This document shows, piece after piece, positions 52,888 to 62,121 of a stretch of DNA of 64,000 nucleotides. The notes under the pieces were generated by a model. That model searched no databases. It was not told the DNA's origin and worked only from the letters and a program-made list of their open reading frames with translations. A program made the translations under genes and the position numbers. The DNA is from Eubacteriales bacterium (GTDB lineage Bacteria > Bacillota > Clostridia > Lachnospirales > Lachnospiraceae): NCBI GenBank assembly GCA_030524455.1, contig JAUNGT010000007.1, positions 26,163 through 90,162 on the forward strand. Reading direction: 5' to 3'. The number at the start of each line of letters is the position of its first letter. The first letter of the stretch is position 1.

Positions 52888-53757
52888 ATGGTATATCAAT
52901 GGTACCCGGGACATATGACGAAGGCCAGGAGGGCCATGCAGGAGGATATAAAGCTGATCGATCTGATCATCGAGCTGGTAGACGCCCGCTGTCCCTTATC
53001 CTCTCGCAATCCGGATATCGACGGGATGGGAAAAAATAAGTCCCGGTTAATTTTGTTAAATAAATCGGATCTGGCGGATCCGGCGGCCAACAGGCGCTGG
53101 TGCGCCTATTTTGAAAGCCTGGGTTTTGGCGTTCTGGAAATCAATGCAAAAAGCGGCGCCGGCATGAAGGCGATCCAGGGCAAGGTGCAGGAGGTCTGCC
53201 GGGAAAAGCTGGAGCGCGACCGGCGCAGGGGAATTCTGAACCGGCCTGTGCGGGCTATGGTGGCGGGGATCCCGAACGTGGGGAAATCCACCTTCATCAA
53301 CAGCTTTGCGGGAAAGGCCTGCACAAAGACCGGAAATAAGCCCGGCGTCACCAAGGGCAAGCAGTGGATCCGTCTCAATAAGGGGCTGGAGCTTTTGGAT
53401 ACGCCCGGTATTCTCTGGCCGAAGTTTGAGGATCAGGCGGTGGGGCTTCGGCTGGCGCTGATCGGCTCCATGAATGACGAGATTCTGAATAAGGAGGAGC
53501 TGGCGCTTTCCCTGACCGGGTTTTTGAAGGACCGGTATCCGGCAGCCCTGACAGAGCGCTACGGTATGTCAGACGCAGCTTTGGCGGAGGGCGGGCTTGC
53601 CGTCTTAAACGCCGTCTGCGACAGCCGGAAATGCTATAAAAAGGGCCAGGAGGCGGATTATGAGAGGGCTTCCTCCCTGCTGCTGGAGGATTTCCGGAGC
53701 GGCAGGCTGGGGCGGATCACGCTGGAAACCTGTCCGGAAGGGGAGAAGCAGGCATGA
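52888..53757 (+). CDS. ylqF: Ribosome biogenesis GTPase YlqF (RbgA)
   Basis: A 289-residue circularly permuted GTPase for late 50S assembly. The G4 motif NKSD comes first (about residue 58), then GIPNVGKSTF (G1), PGVTKGKQ (G2) and DTPG (G3). The C-terminal helical domain is YERASSLLLEDFRSGRLGRITLE. The ATG at 52888, with GAGGAG six bases upstream, is chosen over an upstream GTG. The end overlaps the second signal peptidase gene by ATGA. Confidence 0.95.
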   Translation: MVYQWYPGHMTKARRAMQEDIKLIDLIIELVDARCPLSSRNPDIDGMGKNKSRLILLNKSDLADPAANRRWCAYFESLGFGVLEINAKSGAGMKAIQGKVQEVCREKLERDRRRGILNRPVRAMVAGIPNVGKSTFINSFAGKACTKTGNKPGVTKGKQWIRLNKGLELLDTPGILWPKFEDQAVGLRLALIGSMNDEILNKEELALSLTGFLKDRYPAALTERYGMSDAALAEGGLAVLNAVCDSRKCYKKGQEADYERASSLLLEDFRSGRLGRITLETCPEGEKQA

Positions 53758-54299
53758 ATATGAAAGCAATTGTGAAGGAAATCGGGAGCACTCTGCTCTA
53801 CATTCTGGCGGTGCTGGCGGCCACCTGGCTGATCATCACCTTTGTGGGACAGCGCACCCAGGTCAGCGGCGAATCCATGGAGCCGACCCTGTCCAACAAC
53901 GACAACCTGATTGTGGACAAGCTCTCTTACCGTTTTCGGGATCCGCAGCGCTTTGACATTATTGTGTTTCCCTTCGAGTACGAGGAGGACACCTACTATA
54001 TCAAGCGGATCATCGGGATGCCTGGGGAGACGGTTCAGATTGACAACGCGGGCAATATTTATATCGACGGACAGCTGCTGCAGGAAAATTACGGGCGGGA
54101 AGTGATGCTGTCCCCGGGACGAGCCGGGGAACCCATCACGCTGGCGGATGACGAGTATTTTGTGCTGGGGGATAACCGCAACAACAGCTCGGACAGCCGG
54201 GATCCAAGCGTGGGCAACATTCACCGGGACCGGATCATCGGCAAGGCCTGGATCCGGATCTGGCCCCTCAGCAGGTTCGGGATTTTGAGGCATCAGTGA
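53754..54299 (+). CDS. lepB: Signal peptidase I (second copy)
   Basis: A 181-residue type I signal peptidase with one N-terminal membrane helix (about 9-30, STLLYILAVLAATWLIITFVG). Ser is in SGESMEPTL, Lys in YYIKRIIGMPGE, and box E is LGDNRNNSSDSRD. It differs clearly from the copy at 52281, so the two are not a recent duplication. Its start overlaps ylqF and its end overlaps rnhB, so it is translationally coupled on both sides. Confidence 0.95.
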   Translation: MNMKAIVKEIGSTLLYILAVLAATWLIITFVGQRTQVSGESMEPTLSNNDNLIVDKLSYRFRDPQRFDIIVFPFEYEEDTYYIKRIIGMPGETVQIDNAGNIYIDGQLLQENYGREVMLSPGRAGEPITLADDEYFVLGDNRNNSSDSRDPSVGNIHRDRIIGKAWIRIWPLSRFGILRHQ

Positions 54300-55117
54300 T
54301 GGAAAAAATCGGGGAAATCAGGGCGCATATGGAAAGCGCTCTGGCAGAGCTGGAGGCCGCCGAGGCGGTGTGCCGGACAGAGGATCAGGAGAGGGCAGCG
54401 CAGCTTGTAAGCAGGCTGGAGGCTCTGATAGAGGAATGCAGCGCCGACGGACGAAGCGGCGTGCAGGCGCTGGCGCAAAAGGCGCGGAAGCGGCTTTTTA
54501 TGCTGGAGCGGGAGAAGGAGCGGATCTGGCAGCTCCAGGCCTTTGAGCGGGAGTACGCCTCCCTGGGCTATGTGTGCGGGATCGACGAGGTGGGCCGGGG
54601 CCCGCTGGCCGGGCCGGTGGTGGCCGGAGCGGTGATTTTGCCGGCGGATTGCCGGCTGCTGTATTTAAACGATTCCAAGCAGCTCTCCGCAAAAAAGCGG
54701 GTGGAGCTCTGTCAGGTGATTCTGGAGAATGCCGTGGCAGTGGGAATCGGCTGCGTGGGGCCGGAGCGGATCGATGAGATCAATATTTTGCAGGCCACCT
54801 ATGAGGCGATGCGCCAGGCCATCGGAAAGCTTGAAAAAGCGCCGGCCGTCCTTCTCAACGATGCGGTGACGATTCCGCAGGTAAAGCTGCGGCAGGTGCC
54901 CATCATCAAGGGGGACGCAAAGAGCGTGTCCATCGCGGCGGCCAGCATCGTGGCGAAGGTGACGAGGGACCGGATGATGGAGGACTACGATACGGTTTTT
55001 CCGGGCTATGGCTTTGCGAAAAACAAGGGCTACGGCTCGGCGGAGCACATCGGAGCGCTGCGCCGCATGGGGCCTTCGCCGATCCACAGGAAAAGCTTTA
55101 TCAGCGGTCTGCTGTGA
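54299..55117 (+). CDS. rnhB: Ribonuclease HII
   Basis: A 272-residue enzyme that removes ribonucleotides from DNA. CGIDEVGRGPLAGPVVAGAV holds the Asp-Glu of the metal site, and LNDSKQLS and KGDAKSVSIAAASIVAKVTRDR follow. The N-terminal 90 residues are a helical extension (AELEAAEAVCRTEDQERAAQLVSRLEALIEE), as in Bacillus RnhB. It starts inside the stop of the signal peptidase gene. yraN begins 25 bases after it. Confidence 0.95.
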   Translation: MEKIGEIRAHMESALAELEAAEAVCRTEDQERAAQLVSRLEALIEECSADGRSGVQALAQKARKRLFMLEREKERIWQLQAFEREYASLGYVCGIDEVGRGPLAGPVVAGAVILPADCRLLYLNDSKQLSAKKRVELCQVILENAVAVGIGCVGPERIDEINILQATYEAMRQAIGKLEKAPAVLLNDAVTIPQVKLRQVPIIKGDAKSVSIAAASIVAKVTRDRMMEDYDTVFPGYGFAKNKGYGSAEHIGALRRMGPSPIHRKSFISGLL

Positions 55118-55142
55118 GGGGAGGGCTTTTGGGAGGAGTCTT

Positions 55143-55523
55143 ATGGGGATGAACAAAAGACAGGCAGGCGGCTTCTGGGAAGAGGAGGCCGCGGCCTATC
55201 TGCAGCGGGCGGGAGTGCGCATCACAGCCCGCAATTTCAAGTGCAGCCGGGGAGAAATCGACATCATTGGGTTTCACCGGGACTGCCTTGTTTTTTTTGA
55301 GGTAAAATACCGCAGGGACGAGAGCTTCGGGACAGGAGCGGAGGCGGTGGGCGTCCGCAAGCAGGAGAGAATCTGCAGGACTGCGGACGTATACCTGTAC
55401 CGGCATCCGCTGCCGCCGCAGGCCGGAGTGCGGTTTGATGTTGTGGCGGTGTGCGGCCGGAAAATCGAGTGGCTGCAGGGCGCCTTTGATTACAGGAGGG
55501 CAGGAGCATGGAGAAGGGGCTGA
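55143..55523 (+). CDS. yraN: YraN family (UPF0102) endonuclease-like protein
   Basis: A 126-residue protein with the restriction-nuclease-like core GEIDIIGFHRDCLVFFEVKYRRDESFG (Asp, then Glu-x-Lys). The family, encoded next to rnhB in many bacteria, is thought to act in DNA metabolism, but its substrate is not settled. GGGAGGAG lies upstream of the ATG. It overlaps pgeF by 16 bases. Confidence 0.9.
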   Translation: MGMNKRQAGGFWEEEAAAYLQRAGVRITARNFKCSRGEIDIIGFHRDCLVFFEVKYRRDESFGTGAEAVGVRKQERICRTADVYLYRHPLPPQAGVRFDVVAVCGRKIEWLQGAFDYRRAGAWRRG

Positions 55524-56416
55524 CGGAAAACGGACTGGCGGAAAACGGACGGCTGCTCCGAAAGGAAACCGGCTATCCGGGCATGAAGAGAAATCGGGCG
55601 GGAGAGCTTCAATATCTGACGTTTCCGGCGCTGGAGGAGACGGGAGTGGCCGTCCATCTGGTAAGCAGCAGGCTGGGAGGCGTCAGCACGGGAGACTGCG
55701 CTTCGCTGAATTTCAGCTATGCGCGGGATCCTGACGCAGCGGCGGTGGACGAAAATTTCCGCCGCCTGGCCCGTGTGTTCGGGAAGGGCCCGGGGGATTT
55801 TGTGTGCTCGGATCAGACCCATACCACCCATGTGCGCCGGGTGACGGGAGCCGACCGTGGCAAGGGAGTGACGGTTCCGAGGGATTACCGGGAGGTGGAC
55901 GGACTGGTGACAGACGAGCCGGGACTGATTTTGTCCACCTTTTATGCGGACTGCGTGCCCCTTTTGTTTGTGGATCCGGTGCGCCGGGCCGTGGGCTGCT
56001 CCCATTCCGGCTGGCGGGGGACGGTGGAGGAGATGGGCCGCGTGACGGTGGAGGCAATGGAAGAAGCCTTCGGCAGCCGTCCCGGCGACATCCGGGCGGC
56101 GATCGGCCCCTCTATCTGCGGGGATTGCTATGAGGTGGGGGAGGAGGTGGCGCAGGCCTTTCTCGACCGGTTCTGCGGGGAACGCTACCGGTTTGCAGCG
56201 CCGGAAAAGCTGGTCCGCAAAAAGGGCGGGGGAAAGTACCTGCTGGATCTGTGGCGCGCCAACGAGGCGGTGCTTTTGGCCGCCGGGATTTTGCGGGAAC
56301 ATCTTGCGATGACGGACGTATGTACCTGCTGCAATCCCGGTTATCTGTTTTCTCACCGGGCCTCTCACGGGCGCCGGGGCAACTTCGGGGCGTTTATCAT
56401 GCTCCGGGATTTTTGA
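55508..56416 (+). CDS. pgeF: Peptidoglycan editing factor PgeF (laccase-domain YfiH)
   Basis: A 302-residue protein of the YfiH/PgeF family, which edits muropeptide precursors and also shows purine nucleoside phosphorylase activity. YADCVPLLFVDPVRRAVGCSHSGWRGT has the conserved Cys and His metal ligands, with SDQTHTTHV and IGPSICGDCYEVG. Its N-terminus reaches back into yraN, and the first 25 residues resemble no family core. A later start (Met26) is possible, but GGAGGG lies before the first ATG. Confidence 0.88.
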   Translation: MEKGLTENGLAENGRLLRKETGYPGMKRNRAGELQYLTFPALEETGVAVHLVSSRLGGVSTGDCASLNFSYARDPDAAAVDENFRRLARVFGKGPGDFVCSDQTHTTHVRRVTGADRGKGVTVPRDYREVDGLVTDEPGLILSTFYADCVPLLFVDPVRRAVGCSHSGWRGTVEEMGRVTVEAMEEAFGSRPGDIRAAIGPSICGDCYEVGEEVAQAFLDRFCGERYRFAAPEKLVRKKGGGKYLLDLWRANEAVLLAAGILREHLAMTDVCTCCNPGYLFSHRASHGRRGNFGAFIMLRDF

Positions 56417-56433
56417 AGATGAAGGAGGTTCCC

Positions 56434-57129
56434 ATGACGAACATTCTGGTTTGCGACGACGACAAGGAGATCGTGGAAGCGATCGAGATTTACCTGGTCC
56501 AGGAGGGCTATCATGTGGTCAAGGCCTATGACGGGGAGCAGGCGCTGCGCGCCCTGAAGCAGGAGGATATCCAGCTTCTGATCATCGACGTGATGATGCC
56601 CCATCTGGACGGCATTCACGCCACCTTAAAAATCCGGGAGTACAGCAGCATTCCGATTATCATCCTGTCCGCAAAGTCGGAGGATGCGGACAAAATCCTT
56701 GGCCTGAACATCGGGGCGGACGATTATGTGACAAAGCCCTTCAATCCGCTGGAGCTGGTGGCTCGCGTAAAGTCCCAGCTGCGCCGCTACACAAAGCTCG
56801 GCAATCTGAACACGGAGAACAACGCGGTTTTCCGGGCGGGCGGACTGGTGATCAACGACGAGACGAAGGAGGTGTCGGTGGACGGCGAGCCGGTAAAGCT
56901 GACGCCCATCGAGTATAATATCCTTCTGCTTCTGGTAAAGAACCAGGGACGGGTTTTTTCCATCAACCAGATTTATGAAAGCATCTGGGAGGAGGAAGCC
57001 ATCGGGGCGGATAATACGGTGGCGGTGCACATCCGGCACATCCGGGAGAAGATCGAGATCAATCCCAAGGAGCCCCGTTATCTGAAGGTTGTCTGGGGCG
57101 TGGGCTACAAGATTGAAAAGCAGTCGTGA
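56434..57129 (+). CDS. OmpR-family response regulator
   Basis: A 231-residue response regulator. Receiver domain residues 1-120: Asp9-Asp10, the phospho-acceptor Asp52 in LLIIDVMMPHLDG, and Lys in YVTKPF. C-terminal winged helix (about 130-230): VKLTPIEYNILLLLVKNQGRVFSINQIYESIWEEE and VAVHIRHIREKIEINPKEPRYLKVVWGVGYK. GAAGGAGG precedes the ATG. It is paired with the histidine kinase that follows after 22 bases; the nearest known types are VanR-like. Confidence 0.93.
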   Translation: MTNILVCDDDKEIVEAIEIYLVQEGYHVVKAYDGEQALRALKQEDIQLLIIDVMMPHLDGIHATLKIREYSSIPIIILSAKSEDADKILGLNIGADDYVTKPFNPLELVARVKSQLRRYTKLGNLNTENNAVFRAGGLVINDETKEVSVDGEPVKLTPIEYNILLLLVKNQGRVFSINQIYESIWEEEAIGADNTVAVHIRHIREKIEINPKEPRYLKVVWGVGYKIEKQS

Positions 57130-57151
57130 GCATGGGTGAGGAAGCGGTGTG

Positions 57152-59737
57152 ATGGGAAAAGGAAAGAGAAGATTTTGGCTGATTTTGAGGAGAGTATTTA
57201 CGGCGGCGGCCGTGGCGATTCTGGCAGCCCTCTCCTGTAACTCCACAATCAGCGTGGAGCATGGCGGTCAGCTGTATCAGCAGACGGTCAGTCTGTTTGA
57301 AAAAAGAGGAGCCTTCGAGGATTCCGAGCTGTTCAACGAGATTTTGGCGGACGAGGTGCAGGACGTAACCCGGCTGGCGGTGATCCGGAGCCAGCTGGAG
57401 ACGGACGGGGCCTACGACGGGCAGCGGGAGATCGATATCGCCCAGTATGCCCACCGGCAGGAGGAGCTTCCGGATACCGGCATTACGGCAAATTACTATC
57501 TGGACGATCTGGTCAAGTGGGGAAATTACGGGTTCGTGACGGAGAAGGTGTACGCCACCGAGGATGAGCTGAATTCGTATTTTGCCAACGGGACCAGCGC
57601 CTTTTCCATGCAGAATGAAATGATGGCGGGGGATTGGAAGAGCCAGTCCCAGATCACCCGGGACCTTTTAAAGGAGCTGACCCAGGGCTCCGGAGAGGAC
57701 ACGCTCTCCATGCGCATGATCCGGGAGCTGCCCTCCAGCCGGGAGGATTATAAAAAGATGGCGGCGGAGCTCGGCAAGTATGTGGAGGATTCCATGATCG
57801 TGGAGCTGGATATCCTGGTGCCCCGCTATACCTCGGCGGACGGCCTGGATCTGGCGGAATACGCCTCCGATATGGATGAGTATGTGCAGCTTCGGGAGGA
57901 TTTAAAGACCACCTCGAGAGAGCTTTTTTATAATTTCACGGAGTATTCGGAGAAAAAGGATGCCTGGAGCCCGGAGGTTTCCAACCTGCGTTACTGCTAT
58001 CGGATGACAGTGGACGGGCAGATCCGGTATTTCAGTAACCTGGAGGGGGATTTTTCGGAGAAAAAGCTGGAGGAAATCACCCGGCAGTTTGAGAATTACG
58101 GCCGGTATATCTATTACAATGCGGACCGGTCGGAGCTCTACACCGACACGGGGATAGACGCGGAGCAGATGCGCCAGGAGATGGGCTATTATCAGTACGC
58201 CTTCGGGGACAATACCCGGGTATGGATGGCGGTGGACGCCGACTATCCGGCAAACGACAGCTTTCTGGCCGCGCGGGAGGCCTACAACAGCGTTATGCCC
58301 TACTACGGCTATCTGGCGGCGGCCTGTGCGCTGTTTGCCCTTTTCTCCCTGGCGATTCTGATTTATCTGACCCGTTTTGAGGGCAGGATAAACGAAACGA
58401 AAGGGGCGGCGCCCGCCCGGGCGACCGGTCTTAGCCGCTGCGACCGGATCCTGACGGAGCCCTTTGTGCTGCTGGGCGCAGGGCTGATCGGACTGACGGT
58501 AGGGCTCTTTTATCTGGCCTATGCGTTCTGCCTGGGGAGCATGGAGGATGTGCTGCATACCGTGTGGTTTCCCTTTGCGGTGGGAGCGGCGGCCTATGTG
58601 CTGGATGAAGTGTGTATGTTCGTGTATTTGAGTCTGGTGCGCCGTGCCAGAGCGCATACGCTCTGGAGCAATTCCCTGCTGCTGCTTTTGCTCCGCCGGA
58701 CGCGCAGGGGCGTGCTTTCCCTCTATGATAACAGCCATATCCTGGCGCGGACGCTGGTGCCCTTTGTGCTTTTGCTGGCGGCCAATCTGGTGCTTGGCGG
58801 CTGCGGTGTGGCGGGAATTTTGGCTGCGGCCGCGGTGGACGTTGCAGCGATTCTGCTTTTGTACGGCTCCAAGAAGGACCAGAGAAGAATCGTGGAGGTA
58901 GCGATCCGCATCGGAAGAGGGGATTTTGACCGTAAGGTGAACCTGACAAGGCTCCACGGGGACAACCGGGAGCTGGCGGAGGCGGTCAACGGCATCGGGG
59001 ACGGGATCAGGACGGCGGTGGAAAAGAGTATGAAGGACGAGCGGCTAAAGGCCGATCTGATCACCAACGTGTCCCACGATATCAAGACGCCCCTGACCTC
59101 CATCATCAACTTCGTCAGCCTTTTGAAGCGGGAAAAAATCGACAATCCCAGGGCCCAGGGCTACATTCAGGTGCTGGATGCCAAGTCCCAGCGGCTCAAA
59201 CAGCTGACGGATGATCTGGTGGAGGCGTCCAAGATCAGCTCCGGAAACATTTCCCTGCAGCTGGAGCGACTGGATTTTAAAGAGCTGGTGAACCAGACCT
59301 GCGGGGAGTTTGATGACAAATTTAAGGAAAAGTGTCTGGAGATGGTGGTTGCGGAGCCGGAGGGGCCGGTTTATATCGAGGCCGATTCCAGACGGCTCTG
59401 GAGAGTGGTGGAAAATCTGTTTTCCAACGCCTGCAAGTACGCCCTGGAGGGCACGCGGGTCTATCTGGATATCCGCAAGGTCCGGCAGGACGGACAGGAG
59501 ACGGCGGTCTTTTCCATGAAAAATATTTCCGCCCAGGCGCTGAATATCCGGGCGGAGGAGCTGACGGAGCGGTTCATACGCGGGGACATTTCCCGCAGCA
59601 CGGAGGGCAGCGGACTGGGACTGTCCATCGCTCAGAACTTAACGCAGCTGCAGAAAGGGCGGTTCGAGATCTATCTGGACGGCGATTTGTTCAAGGTTAT
59701 CCTTGCCTTCCCCTGCCTGCCGGAAAAGGACGGCTGA
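57152..59737 (+). CDS. Large multi-pass sensor histidine kinase
   Basis: An 861-residue sensor kinase. A first membrane helix (about 10-28) is followed by a long extracellular region (about 30-380). A set of further membrane helices (about 385-410, 430-455, 465-490, 530-570) precedes a HAMP-like stretch (IRIGRGDFDRKVNLTRLHGDNRELAEAVNGI). Then comes the HisKA box NVSHDIKTPLTSIINFV and the ATPase (NLFSNACKYALEGTRVY; GSGLGLSIAQN). The ATG at 57152, with GAGGAAG upstream, is used. Having several helices between sensor and kinase is unusual compared with two-helix sensors. The signal is unknown. Confidence 0.9.
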   Translation: MGKGKRRFWLILRRVFTAAAVAILAALSCNSTISVEHGGQLYQQTVSLFEKRGAFEDSELFNEILADEVQDVTRLAVIRSQLETDGAYDGQREIDIAQYAHRQEELPDTGITANYYLDDLVKWGNYGFVTEKVYATEDELNSYFANGTSAFSMQNEMMAGDWKSQSQITRDLLKELTQGSGEDTLSMRMIRELPSSREDYKKMAAELGKYVEDSMIVELDILVPRYTSADGLDLAEYASDMDEYVQLREDLKTTSRELFYNFTEYSEKKDAWSPEVSNLRYCYRMTVDGQIRYFSNLEGDFSEKKLEEITRQFENYGRYIYYNADRSELYTDTGIDAEQMRQEMGYYQYAFGDNTRVWMAVDADYPANDSFLAAREAYNSVMPYYGYLAAACALFALFSLAILIYLTRFEGRINETKGAAPARATGLSRCDRILTEPFVLLGAGLIGLTVGLFYLAYAFCLGSMEDVLHTVWFPFAVGAAAYVLDEVCMFVYLSLVRRARAHTLWSNSLLLLLLRRTRRGVLSLYDNSHILARTLVPFVLLLAANLVLGGCGVAGILAAAAVDVAAILLLYGSKKDQRRIVEVAIRIGRGDFDRKVNLTRLHGDNRELAEAVNGIGDGIRTAVEKSMKDERLKADLITNVSHDIKTPLTSIINFVSLLKREKIDNPRAQGYIQVLDAKSQRLKQLTDDLVEASKISSGNISLQLERLDFKELVNQTCGEFDDKFKEKCLEMVVAEPEGPVYIEADSRRLWRVVENLFSNACKYALEGTRVYLDIRKVRQDGQETAVFSMKNISAQALNIRAEELTERFIRGDISRSTEGSGLGLSIAQNLTQLQKGRFEIYLDGDLFKVILAFPCLPEKDG

Positions 59738-59742
59738 TACGA

Positions 59743-59771
59743 ATGCCCCGTCTAAATTGAAAACAGGGCAT
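59743..59771 (+). other. Weak hairpin after the histidine kinase gene
   Basis: ATGCCC and GGGCAT pair around a 17-base loop with no T tract. It may be a weak terminator. The rest of the 170-base gap contains an imperfect palindrome around TTTTCGCGAGAAA near 59807, but no clear promoter. Confidence 0.4.
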
Positions 59772-59907
59772 AGTCGTTATTCTTCACTCGTATGTTCTTC
59801 TGTAATTTTCGCGAGAAATTCTTCTGGCGAAAAAACAGGAAGATCTGAAAGAACATAAAATAGAGTGAGGCAATGAAGGAGCTGCTCTTTACGGAGGTGT
59901 AAAAACG

Positions 59908-60636
59908 TTGCGGGACAAAGAGGCTGAGAAAAAAGAGACTGAGAAAAAAGAGACGGAGCATATCAGGAGGACGATAGAGCTTTTGGAGGGCGGGCGTCTG
60001 TCGGCTCTGCTTGCCCTGTACGCGGCAAAGGAGGGGGACTTGCCGGAGCCGGAGAATCAGCAGGAGCGGCAGGACCCTGAGGATGAGCAGGGGCAGCAGA
60101 TACAGCAGGGGCTGGAGCTGCTGGCCCGGGAGCGGCTGGCGGTCCGGGAGGAGAAGGGCTACCGGCTGACGGCGCTGGGGAGAGAGCTGGAGCCGGTGAT
60201 TGAGGCTTTGGAACGCTTCGGTCGTTTGTACGGGCGGGCCTGCCGTCTGGACTGCGCGGAGGAGCCTTCCTGGAAGGCGCAGGGAGAAGGCACGGCTTTG
60301 CCGGAAGGCGGAAAAAGAAAGGAGAAGCCGGCCGCTGACAAAAGGCACGGCTTGATTCGCACGGCGGACAGTCTTTTGTTTTTCAATCCCCATCCGGGAT
60401 ACGGGGACTGGTATTTTTGGGGGAGAAGGACGGAACAGGGCGCGGACATCTGGCTGATTACCGGGAAGGAGTATGAGCATCTGGCGGCCTGCGCCGGGGC
60501 GGGGAAGGCCCTGCGGGAGGAGGACTGCTGTCTGTATCTGAAAATATTTTTTCCGGAGGAGCAGCTTTGTCCGGAGCAGGAGACGTTCTATACTGCGGTG
60601 GAGGAGGCCGTAATCCGGGAGTCTCTGAGGGAATAA
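59908..60636 (+). CDS. Unknown protein with HxlR-like winged-helix segment
   Basis: A 242-residue protein starting with TTG, supported by GGAGGTG six bases upstream. Near residue 72-105, LARERLAVREEKGYRLTALGRELEPVIEALERFGRLY resembles the end of the HxlR winged helix (LTELGRSLxPVLxALxxWG). An acidic, Gln-rich insert splits the start of that fold (about 44-65). The C-terminal half (DSLLFFNPHPGYGDWYFWG; EEDCCLYLKIFFPEEQLCPEQETFYTAVEEAV) is not recognised. It may regulate the transporter genes that follow, but no operator was identified. Frame and codon phase support a real gene. Confidence 0.65.
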   Translation: MRDKEAEKKETEKKETEHIRRTIELLEGGRLSALLALYAAKEGDLPEPENQQERQDPEDEQGQQIQQGLELLARERLAVREEKGYRLTALGRELEPVIEALERFGRLYGRACRLDCAEEPSWKAQGEGTALPEGGKRKEKPAADKRHGLIRTADSLLFFNPHPGYGDWYFWGRRTEQGADIWLITGKEYEHLAACAGAGKALREEDCCLYLKIFFPEEQLCPEQETFYTAVEEAVIRESLRE

Positions 60637-60706
60637 ACGGCAGGTTGTATAGATTCCTGACAAATCATTGGGCGCTTTGTCCATACCCCTTCCTCTCAAA
60701 ATCCGC

Positions 60707-60712
60707 TATAAT
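60707..60712 (+). promoter_or_regulatory. Possible -10 element before the ArsB/NhaD-type gene
   Basis: Perfect TATAAT, 41 bases before the ATG; no -35 at good spacing. Confidence 0.4.
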
Positions 60713-60753
60713 GGCGGTTAGGAGAAAGCTCCGTTTTGAAGGAGGAGAAAACG

Positions 60754-62097
60754 ATGGCACCGCATATTCTGGCTGTTTTGATTTTTATTGCAATGTTTCT
60801 TTTGATTGTGACGGATAAAATAGAACGTCACCTTGTCTCGCTCGGCTGCGGGCTGCTGATGCTCGTGCTGGTGTTCGGATTGTCCATGCACAGCGCGGAA
60901 GCCGTGTGGGAGACGCTCAACGTGGGAAGCATTTTCCGACCGGATTTCTGGTACGGGGAGGCGGAAGGCTCCTCGGCCGGCGTCAACTGGTCCACGATCC
61001 TGTTTATCCTCGGAATGATGATTATGGTGGAGGGAATGGGAAGGGCCGGCTTTTTCCGCTGGCTGTGCCTGCAGATTGCACGTATGGTACGATACCGGAC
61101 GATTCCCGTTTTTATCACTTTTATGATTATGTCGGCGGTGCTGGCCATGTTTATCGACAGTATCACGGTGATCCTGTTTTTGGCGGCGGTGACGCTGGAA
61201 TTGGCCCAGATTTTAAAATGCAACCCGCTGCCGATGATACTGGCGGAGGTTTTCTGCGCAAACCTGGGAGGTTCGGCGACCATGTGCGGAGATCCGCCCA
61301 ATATCATTATCGGAACCTCTCTGCATTATTCCTTTGCGGATTTTATTTCAAATACCGGTGTGATCGCGGGAATCTCCCTGATCGCAGTGATTGTTTACTT
61401 TTACCTCTGCTTCCACCGGGAGCTGTCCCGGTCAAAGGGCGGTGTTCCCGCTTCTTATCCGGATCCGAAGGAGGCGATTGCGAGCCGGGGCGATTTTATC
61501 AAAAGCTGTCTGATCTTCGGGATCGCGGTGGCGCTGCTTGTCAGCCATGCCCAGACCGGGCTGACGGTGGCCTTTATCGGTGTATTTATCGCGGCGCTCA
61601 CCCTGCTTTCCCAGCCCAGGCACGCGGGAGAGCTTCTGCGGAAGGTGGACTATAAGACGCTGCTGTTTTTTGTGGGACTGTTCGTGGTGGTCGGCGGTCT
61701 GGAGCAGACCGGCGTGCTGGAGGAGATTGCGGGCTGGATCGGCAGAGTCAGCGGTTCAAACGGAATGCTGATGTGTGCGATTATCCTGTGGGTGTCCGCA
61801 TTTGCCAGCGCCTTCGTGGACAATATTCCCTTTGCGGCAACCATGATCCCGGTGATCCGCAGCCTTGCCGCCATGCAGGGTGTGGATCTGTCGGTGCTGG
61901 CCTGGTCCCTGTCCATGGGGACGGACATTGGCGGCAGCGCGACCCCCATCGGGGCATCCGCCAACGTGGTGGGAATTTCCGTGGCGTCCAAGCAGGGACA
62001 TCCGGTGAGCTGGGGCTATTACTGCAAATATTCCGCTCCCGCCGCCGTGCTTGTGGTGGCGATTTCCATGGTGTGTATTTTCCTGAGATATTTTTAA
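60754..62097 (+). CDS. ArsB/NhaD-type ion transporter
   Basis: A 447-residue membrane protein of the ion transporter superfamily (ArsB, NhaD, CitM, SLC13). Two inverted halves carry the related motifs NLGGSATMCGDPPNIIIGTSL and SMGTDIGGSATPIGASANVVGI. About 11-12 hydrophobic helices are readable. The substrate could be Na+/H+, arsenite, sulfate or a dicarboxylate; the GDPPN motif fits NhaD/ArsB best. AAGGAGGAG precedes the ATG at 60754. The cytidylate-kinase-like gene starts 24 bases after the stop. Confidence 0.88.
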   Translation: MAPHILAVLIFIAMFLLIVTDKIERHLVSLGCGLLMLVLVFGLSMHSAEAVWETLNVGSIFRPDFWYGEAEGSSAGVNWSTILFILGMMIMVEGMGRAGFFRWLCLQIARMVRYRTIPVFITFMIMSAVLAMFIDSITVILFLAAVTLELAQILKCNPLPMILAEVFCANLGGSATMCGDPPNIIIGTSLHYSFADFISNTGVIAGISLIAVIVYFYLCFHRELSRSKGGVPASYPDPKEAIASRGDFIKSCLIFGIAVALLVSHAQTGLTVAFIGVFIAALTLLSQPRHAGELLRKVDYKTLLFFVGLFVVVGGLEQTGVLEEIAGWIGRVSGSNGMLMCAIILWVSAFASAFVDNIPFAATMIPVIRSLAAMQGVDLSVLAWSLSMGTDIGGSATPIGASANVVGISVASKQGHPVSWGYYCKYSAPAAVLVVAISMVCIFLRYF

Positions 62098-62121
62098 AGA
62101 CTTTCGAGAGAAGGAGGGCAT

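Noticed and set aside
59752..60699. 315-codon minus-strand open frame opposite the unknown 59908 gene
   Set aside because: Arg/Leu/Pro-rich translation and no good RBS; the plus-strand gene has GGAGG, acidic composition and an HxlR-like motif.
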